DNA from: Aureimonas sp. AU22
Lineage (GTDB): Bacteria; Pseudomonadota; Alphaproteobacteria; Rhizobiales; Rhizobiaceae
DNA: 62,047 nt
Direction: 5' to 3'
NCBI RefSeq assembly: GCF_001463745.1
Contig: NZ_BBWJ01000003.1
Coordinates: 1-62,047, forward strand
Shown: positions 48,357 through 58,278 of the stretch, piece by piece
How the letters are laid out: the number at the start of each line of letters is the position of its first letter
Position numbering within the stretch: the stretch's first letter is position 1
Notes under the pieces: generated by a model
Told to the model about the DNA's origin: nothing
What the model saw: the letters and a program-made list of their open reading frames with translations, nothing else
Databases searched by the model: none
Program-made: the position numbers and the translations under genes

Positions 48357-49829
48357 TCAGGCTCCCTGGCCGAGATCGGAGGGGGCGGCGCTGCCGGAGG
48401 CCGCGGGAGCCGGGGCCGAATGGATGCGGATCAGATCGTCCACGATCTTGGAGAAACCGATGCTCTTCGAGGCCTTCGCCATCACGACGTCGCCGGGACG
48501 AAGATGCCGGACGAGGCTTTCGCGAAGCTCATCGGGGCTGGCATGCCATTCGTGCCTCACCAGGCGCTCGAGGCCGGCGTCGAGGCCCTTCATCTCCTCG
48601 CCTGCGAGCAGGACGAGATCGGGATGGGCGTCGAGGATCGGACCGGCGAGCTCCGCGTGGAGGTCGGCCGAGAACTCGCCGAGTTCCAGCATGTCGCCCA
48701 TGACGGCGATGCGCCGTCCGCTCGGTCCGGGCGCGGCTTGCGCCAGGAGCGCCAGGGCCGCGCGCATGGAGGCCGGGTTGGCGTTGTAACTCTCGTCGAT
48801 CAGCGTCCACTCGCCGCTGCCGTCGCCGAGCGGCAGCACGTGTCGCTCGCCCCGCCCCTTGCCCGCGCGCCAGGAGCCCAGAGCCTTTGCCGCCTGCTCG
48901 ACATCGGCGCCGAGAAGGTCCGCCGCGCCGAGCACGGCCAGCGCGTTCTGGACGAGATGCCGGCCGCCGGAGCCGAGCTGGACCTCGACCTGCGCTCCGT
49001 CGATCCTTGCCACGATGCGCGAGCCGGTGACCGACGGGCGGAAGCCCGCGAGCCGATAGTCCGCCCCCTCCTCCTCGCCGAAGGTGGTGATGCGCGTGAC
49101 GCCCGCCGCCTGAGCCGCCTGCATCAGGTAGGCTGTCATCGGGTCGTCGGCGTTCAGGACCGCGGTTCCGCCGGGCACGACGCCCTCGAAGATCTCGGCC
49201 TTGGCCTCGGCAATATGCTCCAGGCTCTTGAAGAAGCCGAGATGGGCGGCCGCGATCAGCGTGACGACGGCGACATGCGGGCGCACGAGCTTCACCAGCG
49301 GCCGGATCTCGTCCGGGTGGTTCATGCCGATCTCGAACACGGCGAAGCGCGTGTCGGCCGGCAGCTGCGCGAGCGTCAGCGGCACGCCCCAATGATTGTT
49401 GAACGAGGCTGCGGAGGCATGCACCGTGCCTTGCGCGCCGAGCACGTGGCGCAGCGCGTCCTTGGTCGTCGTCTTGCCGACGCTGCCGGTCACGGCGACG
49501 ATGCGCGCCTCGGACCGGTGGCGCGCGGCGCTGCCGAGAAGCTCCAGTGCCTTGAGGACGTCGTCCACCACCACCATCGGCAGACCGACGGCTCCGAGCG
49601 CGGGAAGCTTCTGCTTGGAGACCACCAGCATGGAGGCACCGGCGGCGGACGCCTGGCGCAGAAAGGCATGGCCGTCGAACGCATCGCCCTTGATGGCAAA
49701 GAAGGCGTCGCCCGGCTTCAGCGAACGGGTGTCGATCGAAATGCCCGTCACCGCCTCCGGCAAGGCGCCGATCGGTCGTCCGCCGGTGGCCGCCGCGAGT
49801 GCGGCGCCGGTCCAGAGCGGCGCGCTCAT
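48357..49829 (-). CDS. murF: UDP-MurNAc-tripeptide--D-Ala-D-Ala ligase MurF
   Basis: A 490-residue Mur ligase adding D-Ala-D-Ala. Motifs: [35 protein letters not shown] loop [61 protein letters not shown] and [19 protein letters not shown]. The tail (after ~470) is Ala/Pro/Ser-rich. It starts by overlapping the murE stop by 4 nt (49826-49829). Confidence 0.97.
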   Translation of the reverse strand: MSAPLWTGAALAAATGGRPIGALPEAVTGISIDTRSLKPGDAFFAIKGDAFDGHAFLRQASAAGASMLVVSKQKLPALGAVGLPMVVVDDVLKALELLGSAARHRSEARIVAVTGSVGKTTTKDALRHVLGAQGTVHASAASFNNHWGVPLTLAQLPADTRFAVFEIGMNHPDEIRPLVKLVRPHVAVVTLIAAAHLGFFKSLEHIAEAKAEIFEGVVPGGTAVLNADDPMTAYLMQAAQAAGVTRITTFGEEEGADYRLAGFRPSVTGSRIVARIDGAQVEVQLGSGGRHLVQNALAVLGAADLLGADVEQAAKALGSWRAGKGRGERHVLPLGDGSGEWTLIDESYNANPASMRAALALLAQAAPGPSGRRIAVMGDMLELGEFSADLHAELAGPILDAHPDLVLLAGEEMKGLDAGLERLVRHEWHASPDELRESLVRHLRPGDVVMAKASKSIGFSKIVDDLIRIHSAPAPAASGSAAPSDLGQGA

Positions 49830-51274
49830 CGTGCGGCCCCTGCGATCGCGGCCCGCACCTCTTCGTGGTCGCTGAAGGGCAGCGTCGCGCCCGCTGCGGT
49901 CTGACCGTTCTCGTGGCCCTTGCCGGCGACGATCACCGTATCGCCCGCTCGCGACAGCTCGACCGCATGACGGATCGCGGCGCGTCGGTCGCCGATCTCT
50001 TCGGCGGCGGGAACGGCGGCCAGGATCTCGGCGCGGATCTCGGACGGCACCTCGGAACGCGGATTGTCGTCCGTCACGATCACGATGTCGGCGAGGCGTC
50101 CCGCGATCTCGCCCATGATCGGTCGCTTGCCGCGATCGCGGTCGCCGCCGCACCCGAACACGAGGACGACGCGGCCGGTGGTGAACGGGCGCACGGAGGA
50201 CAGGACATTCTCCAGCGCTTCCGGCTTGTGCGCGTAGTCCACGAACACCGGGACGCCGTCCGCCGTGGAGCCGGCGAGGTCGAGCCGTCCGGGCGCGCCC
50301 TTCAGGTGCTCCAGGGCGGGAAGCACGTCGTCGACGTTGCGCCCGGTGGCGATGGCAAGACCGGCGGCGACCAGCGCGTTGGCCATCTGAAACTCGCCGG
50401 CCAGCGGCAGAACGATACGGTAGAGCTTGCCGGCGGCCTCGATCTCGGCGATCTGCCGATGGCGCTCGTGCTCGAGCCGCTTGAGCTTCAGGAACCCACC
50501 GTTGGCACCGACGGTCATCACCGTCGCGCCCGCGAGATTGGCGGCTTCCGTCGCCGGGCCGGACCACCGGTCGTCGGCGTAGATCACCGCCGGCGCGCCC
50601 TTGGGCAGCAGCGTGTCGAAGAGGCGCATCTTGGCGCGGAAGTAGTCCTCCACCGTGGGGTGGTAGTCCATGTGGTCGCGGCCAAGATTGCTGAAGCCCG
50701 CCGCACGAAGGTTCACGCCGTCGAGCCGCCGCTGGTCGAGACCGTGGCTGGAGGCTTCCATCGAGGCATGCGTGACGCCCTCGTCGGCGAGTTCCGCCAT
50801 CAGCTTCGCCAACGCGACCGGCTCGGGGGTGGTGAGCGATCCGTATTCGTCGCGCGTCGGCGAAACCACACCGGTGGTGCCGATCGAGGCGGCCTTCAGG
50901 CCGCACAGGGTCCAGATCTGGCGGGTGAAGGCGGCGATCGAGGTCTTGCCGCTGGTGCCGGTGACGGCGACGACATGGTCAGGCTGACGGCCATAGAAGC
51001 GGGCGGCCATGCGGGCGAGCGTGCGCCGGGCATCGCCGGTGCGAAGGGTCGGCACCGAAACCGTCGCCTCGACGCCGGCCGGCAACAGGACCGCCGCCGC
51101 ACCCCGCGCCACGGCGTCGCCGACATAGGCCGCGCCGTCGCCCTTCGAGCCGGCCAGCGCCGCGAACAGCACGCCGGGCCGAACCTCGCGCGAATCGGAC
51201 GTCAGGCCGGTGATGTCGACCGTCTCATCCTTCGCGCCGGTGGCGAGGTCTTCGGCGAGATCGCAAAGCTTCAT
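49826..51274 (-). CDS. murE: UDP-MurNAc-L-Ala-D-Glu--meso-diaminopimelate ligase MurE
   Basis: A 482-residue Mur ligase. Motifs: [32 protein letters not shown] loop [83 protein letters not shown], and the C-terminal [22 protein letters not shown] and [19 protein letters not shown]. The D-N-P-R motif indicates meso-DAP rather than lysine. It has a 115-bp gap after ftsI with a hairpin. Confidence 0.97.
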   Translation of the reverse strand: MKLCDLAEDLATGAKDETVDITGLTSDSREVRPGVLFAALAGSKGDGAAYVGDAVARGAAAVLLPAGVEATVSVPTLRTGDARRTLARMAARFYGRQPDHVVAVTGTSGKTSIAAFTRQIWTLCGLKAASIGTTGVVSPTRDEYGSLTTPEPVALAKLMAELADEGVTHASMEASSHGLDQRRLDGVNLRAAGFSNLGRDHMDYHPTVEDYFRAKMRLFDTLLPKGAPAVIYADDRWSGPATEAANLAGATVMTVGANGGFLKLKRLEHERHRQIAEIEAAGKLYRIVLPLAGEFQMANALVAAGLAIATGRNVDDVLPALEHLKGAPGRLDLAGSTADGVPVFVDYAHKPEALENVLSSVRPFTTGRVVLVFGCGGDRDRGKRPIMGEIAGRLADIVIVTDDNPRSEVPSEIRAEILAAVPAAEEIGDRRAAIRHAVELSRAGDTVIVAGKGHENGQTAAGATLPFSDHEEVRAAIAGAAR

Positions 51275-51296
51275 TTACCATCTTCCGCATGTCACG

Positions 51297-51323
51297 GAAA
51301 AGCCGGCGGGTCCGCCGCCGGCT
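51297..51323 (-). terminator. Intra-operon terminator-like hairpin between ftsI and murE
   Basis: On the minus strand a perfect 9-bp stem (AGCCGGCGG/CCGCCGGCT, loop of five, 51301-51323) is followed by TTTT at 51297-51300. It sits 23 bp before the murE start and would give partial termination or attenuation between the division and Mur-ligase genes. T-run is short, so efficiency is probably modest. Confidence 0.45.
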
Positions 51324-51389
51324 CGTCCGGGTTCGTCCTATCCGCCCGTCGTGTAGAGCACGAGGCGAGCCTGTTGAAGCATTTTGACG

Positions 51390-53114
51390 TCAGTAGGACA
51401 CGAGGAGCGACTTGCCCGTTTCCCCGAAGTCCGGCTTCACGTCGAGGAACGTCGCAGCGCGGCGCACGATGTTGCCGACCATCGGCGCGGCATTGTAGCC
51501 GGCCGTCGCCGCGTACTTGCCCTCTTCCTTCTTGGGCTCGTCGATGATCGAGAGCACGAGATAGCGTGGTTTCTCGATCGGGAAGGCGCCGACATAGGCG
51601 TTGAAGCGCATGTCCTTGGAGTAGCGCCCGGCGACGACCTTCTCGGCCGTGCCCGTCTTGCCGCCGACGTGGTAGCCGGGCGGGTTGGCGCTCTTGCCCG
51701 AGCCCGACACGCCGTTGATCTTGAAGATCTCGCGCATCTCGGCCGAGGTCTGATCCTTCAGCACCTTCACCTTGATCGCGTCGGCCTCTTCCTTCGTGCG
51801 CGGCAGGAAGGTCGGCGGCACGTACCAGCCGTCGTTGACGATGGCGGCCGCGGCCGCCGCCGTCTGCAGCGGCGTCGTGGACACGCCGTGGCCGAAGGCG
51901 ATGGTCATCGAGTTGATCTTCTTCCACTGCTTGGGCTGGGAGGGCATCGCCGTCTCCGGCAGTTCCGTCTTGACGCGCGACAGGAGCCCCATGCGCGTCA
52001 GGAACTCCTTGTGTCCCTCGATGCCGACGAGGTCCGCCTCGCGCGCCGAGCCGACGTTGGAGGAGTACTCGAAGATTTCGGGCACGGAGAGCGGGCGGCC
52101 CTTGCCGTGGAATTCCTTAATGGTGAAGCCGGCGACGCGGAAGGGCGTCGTCGAGAAGACGTCGTTGTAGCGCACGAGACCGGAGTCCAGCGCCATCGCG
52201 GTGGTGAAGATCTTGAAGGTCGAGCCCATCTCGAACGTGCCGGCCGAGATGCGGTTGAGATTCTCCTTCTTCAGCGCGTCGGCCGGGAAGTTCGGATCGT
52301 AGTCGGGCAGCGACGCCATGGCGATGATCTCGCCGGTCTGGATGTCCATGACGAGGCCGCCGGCGGCGATCGCCTTGTACTTGGCCATGGCAGCGACCAA
52401 CTCGTCGCGCACGATGTGCTGCACGCGCAGGTCGATCGACAGCTTCACCGGCTCCAGCTTGTCGTTGCCGGCAAAGCCCAGCGAGCTGAGGTCGCGGAAG
52501 CCCGCGTCGTCGACATACTTCTCCATGCCGGCGATGCCCTGGTTGTCGACGTTGGTCACGCCGACGATGTGGGCTGCGGTCGGGCCGCCGGGATAGAAGC
52601 GCTTCTTCTCGGTCCGGAAGCCGATGCCGGGAATGCCGAGCGCCATGATCTCCTGCTGCTGGCGCGGCGTCAGCTCACGCTTCAGCCAGGCAAACCCCGC
52701 CTTGGACGAAAGGCGCGCATGGAGAACCTTCGGATTGAGGTCCGGAAGCACGGTGAGGAGGGATTCCGTCGCCTCGTCGGCGTCGACGATGCGGCGCGGC
52801 TCGGCGAAGAGCGAAGCGGTCTTGATGTCGGTCGCCAGCACCTCGCCGTTGCGGTCGATGAGGTCGGGGCGCGTGATCGGCCCCTGCCCCGCCGCCGAGC
52901 GATAGGTGTCGTTCGGATCGGACTGGGTGCCAAGATAGACGAGACGGCCGCCGATCACGAGGTAGATGGCGCAGAACAGGCCCGTCGCGATCAGGAAGCG
53001 CGGCTTGTTGCGCGGCGCCTCGACGCGCCGGCGGCGGAGCCCCGTGGCTGCAACCGGCGGCGTCGCGCCGGGTGCCTTGGCGATGGTGGAAAGAAGGGTC
53101 CGCAGCGCTTTCAT
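51390..53114 (-). CDS. ftsI: Septal peptidoglycan transpeptidase FtsI (PBP3)
   Basis: A 574-residue class B penicillin-binding protein. One N-terminal membrane helix (FLIATGLFCAIYLVIGGRLVYL), a pedestal domain, and a transpeptidase domain with S298-x-x-K301 (GSTFK), S351-x-N353 (SSN) and KTG at ~486-488 (GGKTGTAEK). R-N-G-E-V-L-A-T-D is the usual class B first motif. It cross-links septal peptidoglycan with FtsW. Start overlaps the ftsL stop by 4 nt. Confidence 0.97.
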   Translation of the reverse strand: MKALRTLLSTIAKAPGATPPVAATGLRRRRVEAPRNKPRFLIATGLFCAIYLVIGGRLVYLGTQSDPNDTYRSAAGQGPITRPDLIDRNGEVLATDIKTASLFAEPRRIVDADEATESLLTVLPDLNPKVLHARLSSKAGFAWLKRELTPRQQQEIMALGIPGIGFRTEKKRFYPGGPTAAHIVGVTNVDNQGIAGMEKYVDDAGFRDLSSLGFAGNDKLEPVKLSIDLRVQHIVRDELVAAMAKYKAIAAGGLVMDIQTGEIIAMASLPDYDPNFPADALKKENLNRISAGTFEMGSTFKIFTTAMALDSGLVRYNDVFSTTPFRVAGFTIKEFHGKGRPLSVPEIFEYSSNVGSAREADLVGIEGHKEFLTRMGLLSRVKTELPETAMPSQPKQWKKINSMTIAFGHGVSTTPLQTAAAAAAIVNDGWYVPPTFLPRTKEEADAIKVKVLKDQTSAEMREIFKINGVSGSGKSANPPGYHVGGKTGTAEKVVAGRYSKDMRFNAYVGAFPIEKPRYLVLSIIDEPKKEEGKYAATAGYNAAPMVGNIVRRAATFLDVKPDFGETGKSLLVSY

Positions 53115-53467
53115 CGAATGCGTCCCTGGCTGGCGGAAGCGATCTTGGAAGCGTGCGCGGCTTCTTCCGGCGCCGGCGGAGCAGGCACCGCCGGAAGCTG
53201 GTTGGGCTCCACGATCTGCTGCGGCTCGACCGGCTTCAGCTCGAGCACGGCATCGAAGTTGCGTGCGAGCGCCTCCAGGCGGAACGGCTGGTTCAGGAGG
53301 CTCCAGTCGGCCTCGAGAAGCTGCATCGTCTCGCGCTCCTGCGCGATCTTGCGATCGAGCAGAAGGACCTCGTGCTCGAGGGATTCGGCCTGATACTTCT
53401 GGCCGAAGGTCCAGGTCGCAGCGACGAGGACGATGGCGACGAGGAGGACGTCGAGCGTCTTCAGCAT
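53111..53467 (-). CDS. ftsL: Cell division protein FtsL
   Basis: A 118-residue bitopic protein: very short cytoplasmic tail, one helix (TLDVLLVAIVLVAATWTFG), then a leucine-zipper-like coil (ESLEHEVLLLDRKIAQERETMQLLEADWSLLNQPFRLEALA) and a Pro-rich tail. The L-E-A-D-W-S-x-L-N-x-P-x-R-L-E motif is characteristic of alphaproteobacterial FtsL. It forms the FtsQLB complex. 3 nt after rsmH, 4-nt overlap with ftsI. Confidence 0.92.
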   Translation of the reverse strand: MLKTLDVLLVAIVLVAATWTFGQKYQAESLEHEVLLLDRKIAQERETMQLLEADWSLLNQPFRLEALARNFDAVLELKPVEPQQIVEPNQLPAVPAPPAPEEAAHASKIASASQGRIR

Positions 53468-53470
53468 GGT

Positions 53471-54508
53471 TCAGGCAGCTCCGGACGGCGGCAGGTCCGC
53501 AAGGGATGGCAGATCGACGAAGGCCGTCGCCTCCGAGTCCCGCCGGGGCGGCAACGCGGTTCGGACGGCGGCCCGCAACTTGGCCGACCGGGCGCGGGGA
53601 TTGAGAGCGATCTCCCCCTCGTCGCCGGTTACGGCTTTGTTGCGAGCGTCGAATGTGACGTCCCTATGCTGAACATCCGGTAAATGGCGCGAACCTGACG
53701 CCGCCTCGGAGCGGTCGCGCAGGAAGCGCTTCACGATGCGATCCTCCAGCGAATGGAAGGTGACGACGACGAGGCGCCCGCCGGGCTTCAGAACATGCTC
53801 GGCGGCGACGAGCGCGCGCACGAGTTCGCCGAGCTCGTCGTTCACGAAGATGCGCAGCGCCTGGAAGGTGCGTGTCGCGGGATCGATCCGGTCCTTGTGC
53901 GAGCGGCCGACGACCTTGCCGATCAGCCCCGCGAGATCAAGGGTACGCTCGAACGGGCGCTCGGTGCGGCGCGCCTCGATGGCGCGCGCGATGCGGCCCG
54001 CCTGGCGCTCCTCGCCGAGAAAGTTGAGGATGCGCGCGAGATCGCCGACCTTCAGCCGGTTCACGACATCGGCCGCGCTCGGCCCCGATCGGCTCATGCG
54101 CATGTCGAGGGGCCCGTCCTTCTGGAACGAGAAGCCGCGATCCGCATCGTCGATCTGCATGGAGGAAACGCCGATATCGAGCACCACGCCATCGAAGGGA
54201 GGCTCGCCGCGCTCGGCGGCAATGGCGCGCAGATCGCCGAAACGGCCGGGATGCAGCGCAAGGTTCGGATAATGATCGAGCAAGGGCTGCGCCCCCGCAA
54301 TGGCGGTCGGATCGCGATCGATGCCGAGAACATGGGCCCCGCGGTCAAGCAGGGCCGCCGAATAGCCGCCCGCTCCGAACGTGCCGTCCACGAAGCGCTC
54401 GCCCGGCTTGGGGTCGAGCGCGGCGAGAACGGGGTCGAGAAGCACCGGAACGTGGCGGACCGGTCCGCCACCGGCCGGCACGAAGGCCTGGCCGTGGTCC
54501 GCCATCAT
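53471..54508 (-). CDS. rsmH: 16S rRNA (cytosine1402-N4)-methyltransferase RsmH (MraW)
   Basis: A 345-residue SAM methyltransferase. [51 protein letters not shown] carries the SAM loop; [35 protein letters not shown] is the RsmH signature, followed by [16 protein letters not shown] and [17 protein letters not shown]. It modifies C1402 of 16S rRNA. The ATG overlaps the mraZ stop (4 nt). Confidence 0.97.
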   Translation of the reverse strand: MMADHGQAFVPAGGGPVRHVPVLLDPVLAALDPKPGERFVDGTFGAGGYSAALLDRGAHVLGIDRDPTAIAGAQPLLDHYPNLALHPGRFGDLRAIAAERGEPPFDGVVLDIGVSSMQIDDADRGFSFQKDGPLDMRMSRSGPSAADVVNRLKVGDLARILNFLGEERQAGRIARAIEARRTERPFERTLDLAGLIGKVVGRSHKDRIDPATRTFQALRIFVNDELGELVRALVAAEHVLKPGGRLVVVTFHSLEDRIVKRFLRDRSEAASGSRHLPDVQHRDVTFDARNKAVTGDEGEIALNPRARSAKLRAAVRTALPPRRDSEATAFVDLPSLADLPPSGAA

Positions 54509-54966
54509 TCCGGTGTACTCTCGAACGCGCCTCGGCCCTGGCGACGCGCGGTGAGCCGCGCCCTCGCTTCCGCCCGATAGGCCTCGAACTGGGATGGCTC
54601 CCAGAGTTGGAAGAAGTGGTTGCGCCCGACGAAGACGACGCGATCCTTGATGCCCGTATGCGAGCGGATGAAATCGGAAACCATGATCCTCCCCTCCCCA
54701 TCGAACTTCAGGAATGCCCCGTCGCCATAGGCGAAGAGCGACATGTCGGCGTAGTCCTCGCCGAACGGATCCTCGGCAGCCATTCGCGCCTCGTAGCGCT
54801 CCAGGAGATCCATGCCGCCGACGTCGATCGCCGGATGCCCGATCGCATGGAGAGCGTAGAGGTCCCGAACGCCCCGCGCGGCCAGAACCTGGCGGAAATG
54901 AGCTGGGACCGACACGCGACCCTTGGCGTCAATGTTGTTGATCGCGTTGGAAAGAAATCGTTCCAC
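54505..54966 (-). CDS. mraZ: Transcriptional regulator MraZ
   Basis: A 153-residue protein with two AbrB-like swapped-hairpin repeats. The first is [25 protein letters not shown], the second [35 protein letters not shown] is the conserved MraZ motif. MraZ is the dcw cluster autoregulator binding phased TGGGN repeats; such repeats are found at 55153-55187, 187 bp upstream. First gene of the operon. Confidence 0.95.
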   Translation of the reverse strand: MERFLSNAINNIDAKGRVSVPAHFRQVLAARGVRDLYALHAIGHPAIDVGGMDLLERYEARMAAEDPFGEDYADMSLFAYGDGAFLKFDGEGRIMVSDFIRSHTGIKDRVVFVGRNHFFQLWEPSQFEAYRAEARARLTARRQGRGAFESTPE

Positions 54967-55152
54967 CCGTCGCGAACCCCGACCTCGCCTCTATCCCGAC
55001 CCTCTCATCCGCCTGCCGCTCCACCCGCTCGCGGCACACGGATACCCCACCGAACAACCAAGGGTTGCGCAGTTTGCTCGATCTCGAATGGACCGAACGG
55101 GCGTCGGATGTGCGTAGAAATCGGTGCTGAACAAGCGTTCGAATCTGGGGTT

Positions 55153-55187
55153 TGGGATACCATGGGCGGATATGGGGGTCAATGGGA
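55153..55187. promoter_or_regulatory. MraZ-type operator: four phased TGGGN repeats
   Basis: TGGGA, TGGGC, TGGGG and TGGGA begin at 55153, 55163, 55173 and 55183, an exact 10-bp period with 5-bp spacers, as in the E. coli MraZ site. They read TGGGN on the plus strand, i.e. opposite to the mraZ coding direction, and lie about 187 bp upstream of the mraZ start. The rest of the 500-bp gap 54967-55477 holds no convincing gene; the dcw promoter is expected there. Confidence 0.6.
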
Positions 55188-55477
55188 ATGCGTCCCCCAG
55201 ACCTGCCAGCCGGACGCTACGTCAAGCAGGATTGCGCTCGGAAAAACCGAACGTTCTCAGATGGTTAATAATCTGTGTACGGGGCCGACCGAGTTCGCCG
55301 CGTTGCAACAAAGCCGCGCAGAAAATGTTTGCGAAACAGGGGGTTGTCGCGGCCTTGCTTTAGGCCAAAAGCCAGCGAAATATCGTCTGGCTATCGATTT
55401 CCGGTCGTTGGCATCGCGGACCGCCCGTCACCCGACGGTTGCGGTGGGAAACCATCCCATTGTGGACAGGGTCGAGG

Positions 55478-55870
55478 GCCAGCCGGCCTGTAAGCCGGGT
55501 TCTGTGCGACGGCAAAAGCCGTGCGGCGACCATTCCTCTGGGACGCCGCTCGCGCGGCGCCTCAAGCAACCTACCCGGACGACTGGCCCGGAGCGGGCCG
55601 GCGGTTTCCCGCCACGTCGTCCCTATTCGGTCTTGCTCCCGGTGGGGTTTACCATGCCGCGACCGTTGCCGGCCGCGCGGTGGGCTCTTACCCCACCCTT
55701 TCACCCTTACCCCGCGGCCCGAGGGCTGCGAGGCGGTCTGCTCTCTGTGGCACTGTCCCTGGGGTCACCCCCGCCGGGCGTTACCCGGCACCGTTCCTCC
55801 TTGGAGCCCGGACTTTCCTCCCCCGCCGCCTTTCGACGATTGCGGGAGCGGCCGCCCGGCCGGCTGGCAG
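55478..55870 (-). ncRNA. rnpB: RNase P RNA (bacterial type A)
   Basis: On the minus strand the terminal helix P1 is formed by CCAGCCGGCC near 55867-55858 and GGCCGGCTGG near 55488-55479, perfectly complementary. Just inside lie the conserved GAGGAAAGTCCGGGCTCC (CR I) around 55797-55822, the AGGGTGAAAGGGTG and GGTAAGAGCCCACCGC block around 55675-55715, and GGTAAACCCC; the 3' part ends ACAGAACCCGGCTTACAG before P1. About 390 nt, the normal size. It processes tRNA 5' ends with RnpA. End points are estimated from P1. Confidence 0.93.
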
Positions 55871-55916
55871 GGCGCGGTGTCGCCCGGACACCAGGTCCTG
55901 TCAAGGGAGGCCGCGA

Positions 55917-56459
55917 TCAGAGGGAAGCGAGCACCGTCTTGACCTTCTCGCAATAGCGGGCCGAGGTCGGGTTCATGCGCTTGGAATAGTGGCCGGCATT
56001 GTACTTCAGGATGGTGCCGCAGAGCGTGCCGCCCCCGCGACGCTCGGCACCCGCCAGATACTTCATGCCGTACTTGATGTTGACGGCCGGGTTGTAGAGC
56101 GCCTTGGCGTCACCGTCGAAACCCATGTCGCGCGCCGTGGCGGGCTTGATCTGCATCAGCCCGATCTCCCCGGCTCGCCCGGTCACCTCGACCCGGTAGT
56201 TGCTCTCGACGGAGACGATGGCATGAGCAAGTTCCAGAGGCACGTCGTTGGCCGCGGCCTCGCGGGCGATGATGTCGGCGAAGGGGCGCCCGGAAAGGGT
56301 GTCGTCGGAGTCCTCGGCCGCGTCGGCCGGCTTCTGCTCGGAAATGGATGGTTCGGCGACGGGCGCCAGGGACGTGGATGAAGCGGTATCGGCTTGAACG
56401 GCAGAAATCTGGGCAAGCAGAAGCGTCGCGGCGCAAGCCGCGGCAGGCAGTCGGTTCAT
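55917..56459 (-). CDS. SLT-type lytic transglycosylase (soluble, secreted)
   Basis: A 180-residue protein with a Sec signal (AAACAATLLLAQISAVQA), an Ala/Ser/Pro linker and a ~110-residue SLT domain with catalytic E85 in IVSVESNYRVEV, then GEIGLMQIKPATARDMG and YNPAVNIKYGMKYLAG. It cleaves the MurNAc-GlcNAc bond to form anhydro-muropeptides. It follows rnpB closely downstream on the map (46 bp) and has its own promoter region at 56460-56650. Confidence 0.93.
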   Translation of the reverse strand: MNRLPAAACAATLLLAQISAVQADTASSTSLAPVAEPSISEQKPADAAEDSDDTLSGRPFADIIAREAAANDVPLELAHAIVSVESNYRVEVTGRAGEIGLMQIKPATARDMGFDGDAKALYNPAVNIKYGMKYLAGAERRGGGTLCGTILKYNAGHYSKRMNPTSARYCEKVKTVLASL

Positions 56460-56650
56460 TTTGGTTCCGTGGATTGTCGGCGCGCACGTCGAACGGACGC
56501 GCGGCCGTCCCCCTCATGAGCCGCCCGGATACGCGGCGGCGATGACGGCTGAGCTTTTGCAGGAGCAATCGACCGCCAATGTGTCGGCTCGATCACGGAA
56601 CATTAACGAATGAAATAGTTCGGGACGACCGTAAGTCGGCCATATATCCT

Positions 56651-57406
56651 TCAGCCGAGGGTCGGCAGGCTCGTCAGCAGACGGTGAAGGGTCGTGATCG
56701 AACCCATGTCGGCGATGCCGTCGACACGGCTCGGCCGGAAATGCCTCTGAAAGGCAAACGTATTCGAACGCGTTGCCTCATCGAAGGTTCCGTTGATTTC
56801 CTGCAGATATCCGTAGGCTGCCAGAAGGCCCTGGTAGGCCTCCACGGGCTGACCTCGATCGCCCAGCGTCAGGAAGCGCCCGCCAGTGGCCTTCGCGGGC
56901 TCGGTCCAATGGCCAACCCCCGATCGGAAAAGTTGATCCCAGGGGAACAGCTCGCCGGGATCCTCCTTGCGTGTCGGCGCGACATCGGAGTGTCCGAGCA
57001 CGTTGCGTGCAGGAATTGCCCAGCGCGCGACACAATCGCGACACAATCGAATAACCGCATCGATCTGCGCGGCGGGGAAGGCGCGGTAGCCGTGCTCGTG
57101 CCCGGGATTGACGATCTCGATGCCGATCGAGCGGGAGTTCACATCGTCCCGCCCACGCCACCACGAGACGCCCGCGTGCCACGCACGGCGCTCCTCCGGC
57201 ACGAGCTGGACGATGCGGCCGTCCTCTTCGACGAAATAGTGGGAGGAGACCTGCGCCTCCTCACCCGACAGCCGTTCCAACGCCGTCGCGCCGCTTTCCA
57301 TGCCGGTGTAGTGCAGGAGCAGGATCTCGGGTCTGGCACCGCCGCGCCGGGCATCGTGATTGGGCGCGGCGATGGTCTCGGTGACGACGGAACTGTCCGG
57401 CCTCAT
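56651..57406 (-). CDS. N-acetylmuramoyl-L-alanine amidase (AmpD/Amidase_2 type) with PG-binding domain
   Basis: A 251-residue protein: amidase domain with likely zinc ligands H32 (LLLHYTGMES), H139 (NVLGHSDVAP) and D149 (KEDPGELFPW), and the substrate motif SRSIGIEIVNPGHEHGY. After ~185 a peptidoglycan-binding (PG_binding_1-like) segment (VEAYQGLLAAYGYLQEINGTFDEATRSNTFAFQRHF) follows. No signal peptide is seen, so a cytoplasmic AmpD-like recycling enzyme is likely. The ATG overlaps the DjlA-like stop by 4 nt. Confidence 0.92.
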   Translation of the reverse strand: MRPDSSVVTETIAAPNHDARRGGARPEILLLHYTGMESGATALERLSGEEAQVSSHYFVEEDGRIVQLVPEERRAWHAGVSWWRGRDDVNSRSIGIEIVNPGHEHGYRAFPAAQIDAVIRLCRDCVARWAIPARNVLGHSDVAPTRKEDPGELFPWDQLFRSGVGHWTEPAKATGGRFLTLGDRGQPVEAYQGLLAAYGYLQEINGTFDEATRSNTFAFQRHFRPSRVDGIADMGSITTLHRLLTSLPTLG

Positions 57407-58119
57407 GTCATCGCGACCCGGCCGACCAGCGACCAGGCGGCATTGATCGCCTTCATGCGCTCGGTCGCGATCGCCATGAACTCGTCCGGAACGCCGCGCG
57501 CCGCGAGGCGGTCGGGGTGGTTCTCCTTGACGAGTTCGAGATAGCGCCGGCGGATCGCCTCCGGCGGATCGGTGGGGCGCACCCCGAGGACGGCGAAGGC
57601 CCCCTCCGGTCCGCTCTGGATATGGCGCGCCTTGACGCCCTCGAACTCGGTCTCCGTCATTCCGAAGATCTCGGCGACGCGCGCCAGGAACTCCAGCTCG
57701 CGCTCGTGGATGGTGTCGTCGGCGCCGGCGATGTGGAACAGCCCGTCGAGCACGTCGGCAAGGAGCGCGCAGTTGCCGGGGCCGCCGTCGCATAGGCCCC
57801 GCATCTTGGCCGCATAGATCTCGAAGCCGGCCGTGTCCCGCTTGGCGAGGTCGTAGAGGCGGAAAACGTTGCCGACCTCTTCGGGTGGGATCTTGAAGAT
57901 CTCCTGGAAGGCCCGGATTTCCCTCTGCGTGACGACGCCGTCGGCCTTGGCCATCTTGGCCGAGAGCGCGATCATGGCGACAGAGAAGGCCACGCGCCGC
58001 CGCGTCTCGCGGTCGCCGGAATAGGCGGTGCGCACGCGTTCCACGATGGCCTCGATCGCTTCGGCGCCGGAGACGGCGATGTCGCGGAAGAGTTGGGCAA
58101 GCGTCGAGAAGATGGACAT
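57403..58119 (-). CDS. TerB-DnaJ domain protein (DjlA-like, no membrane anchor)
   Basis: A 238-residue protein: an N-terminal TerB/DjlA-like helical domain (RVAFSVAMIALSAKMAKADGVVTQREIRAFQEIFKIPPEE, ADDTIHERELEFLARVAEIFGMTETEF) and a C-terminal J domain with HPD in VKENHPDRLAARG. Unlike E. coli DjlA there is no N-terminal membrane helix. It would recruit DnaK to specific clients. It precedes the amidase with a 4-nt overlap, so they may act on the same envelope process. Confidence 0.9.
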   Translation of the reverse strand: MSIFSTLAQLFRDIAVSGAEAIEAIVERVRTAYSGDRETRRRVAFSVAMIALSAKMAKADGVVTQREIRAFQEIFKIPPEEVGNVFRLYDLAKRDTAGFEIYAAKMRGLCDGGPGNCALLADVLDGLFHIAGADDTIHERELEFLARVAEIFGMTETEFEGVKARHIQSGPEGAFAVLGVRPTDPPEAIRRRYLELVKENHPDRLAARGVPDEFMAIATERMKAINAAWSLVGRVAMT

Positions 58120-58225
58120 GGAAGCCGGGTCCTGCAGCCGGTCGGGGCGAATCCACGTCGTTCTATCCGATGAACGACGGCTGCCGAAAGTGCCGGTGGT
58201 CGAGCTCGCCTTCCGGAGGCGCACG

Positions 58226-58255
58226 AAAAAGGCCCGCGCGAATGGAGCGCGGGCC
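58226..58255 (-). terminator. Terminator after the small lipoprotein gene
   Basis: A perfect 9-bp stem (58231-58239 with 58247-58255) is followed on the minus strand by five T residues (58226-58230), 24 bp past the lipoprotein stop. Confidence 0.85.
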
Positions 58256-58278
58256 CGTTTTCCGGTCGGATGAACGCC

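Noticed and set aside
46818-49904. Plus-strand open frame of about 1028 codons
   Set aside because: Antisense to murD, mraY and murF; composition (His, Arg, Glu, Asp repeats) is that of a reverse-frame artefact.
54967-55477. Short reading frames in the gap between mraZ and rnpB
   Set aside because: Frames in both directions lack ribosome sites and similarity; the phased TGGGN repeats indicate regulatory DNA instead.
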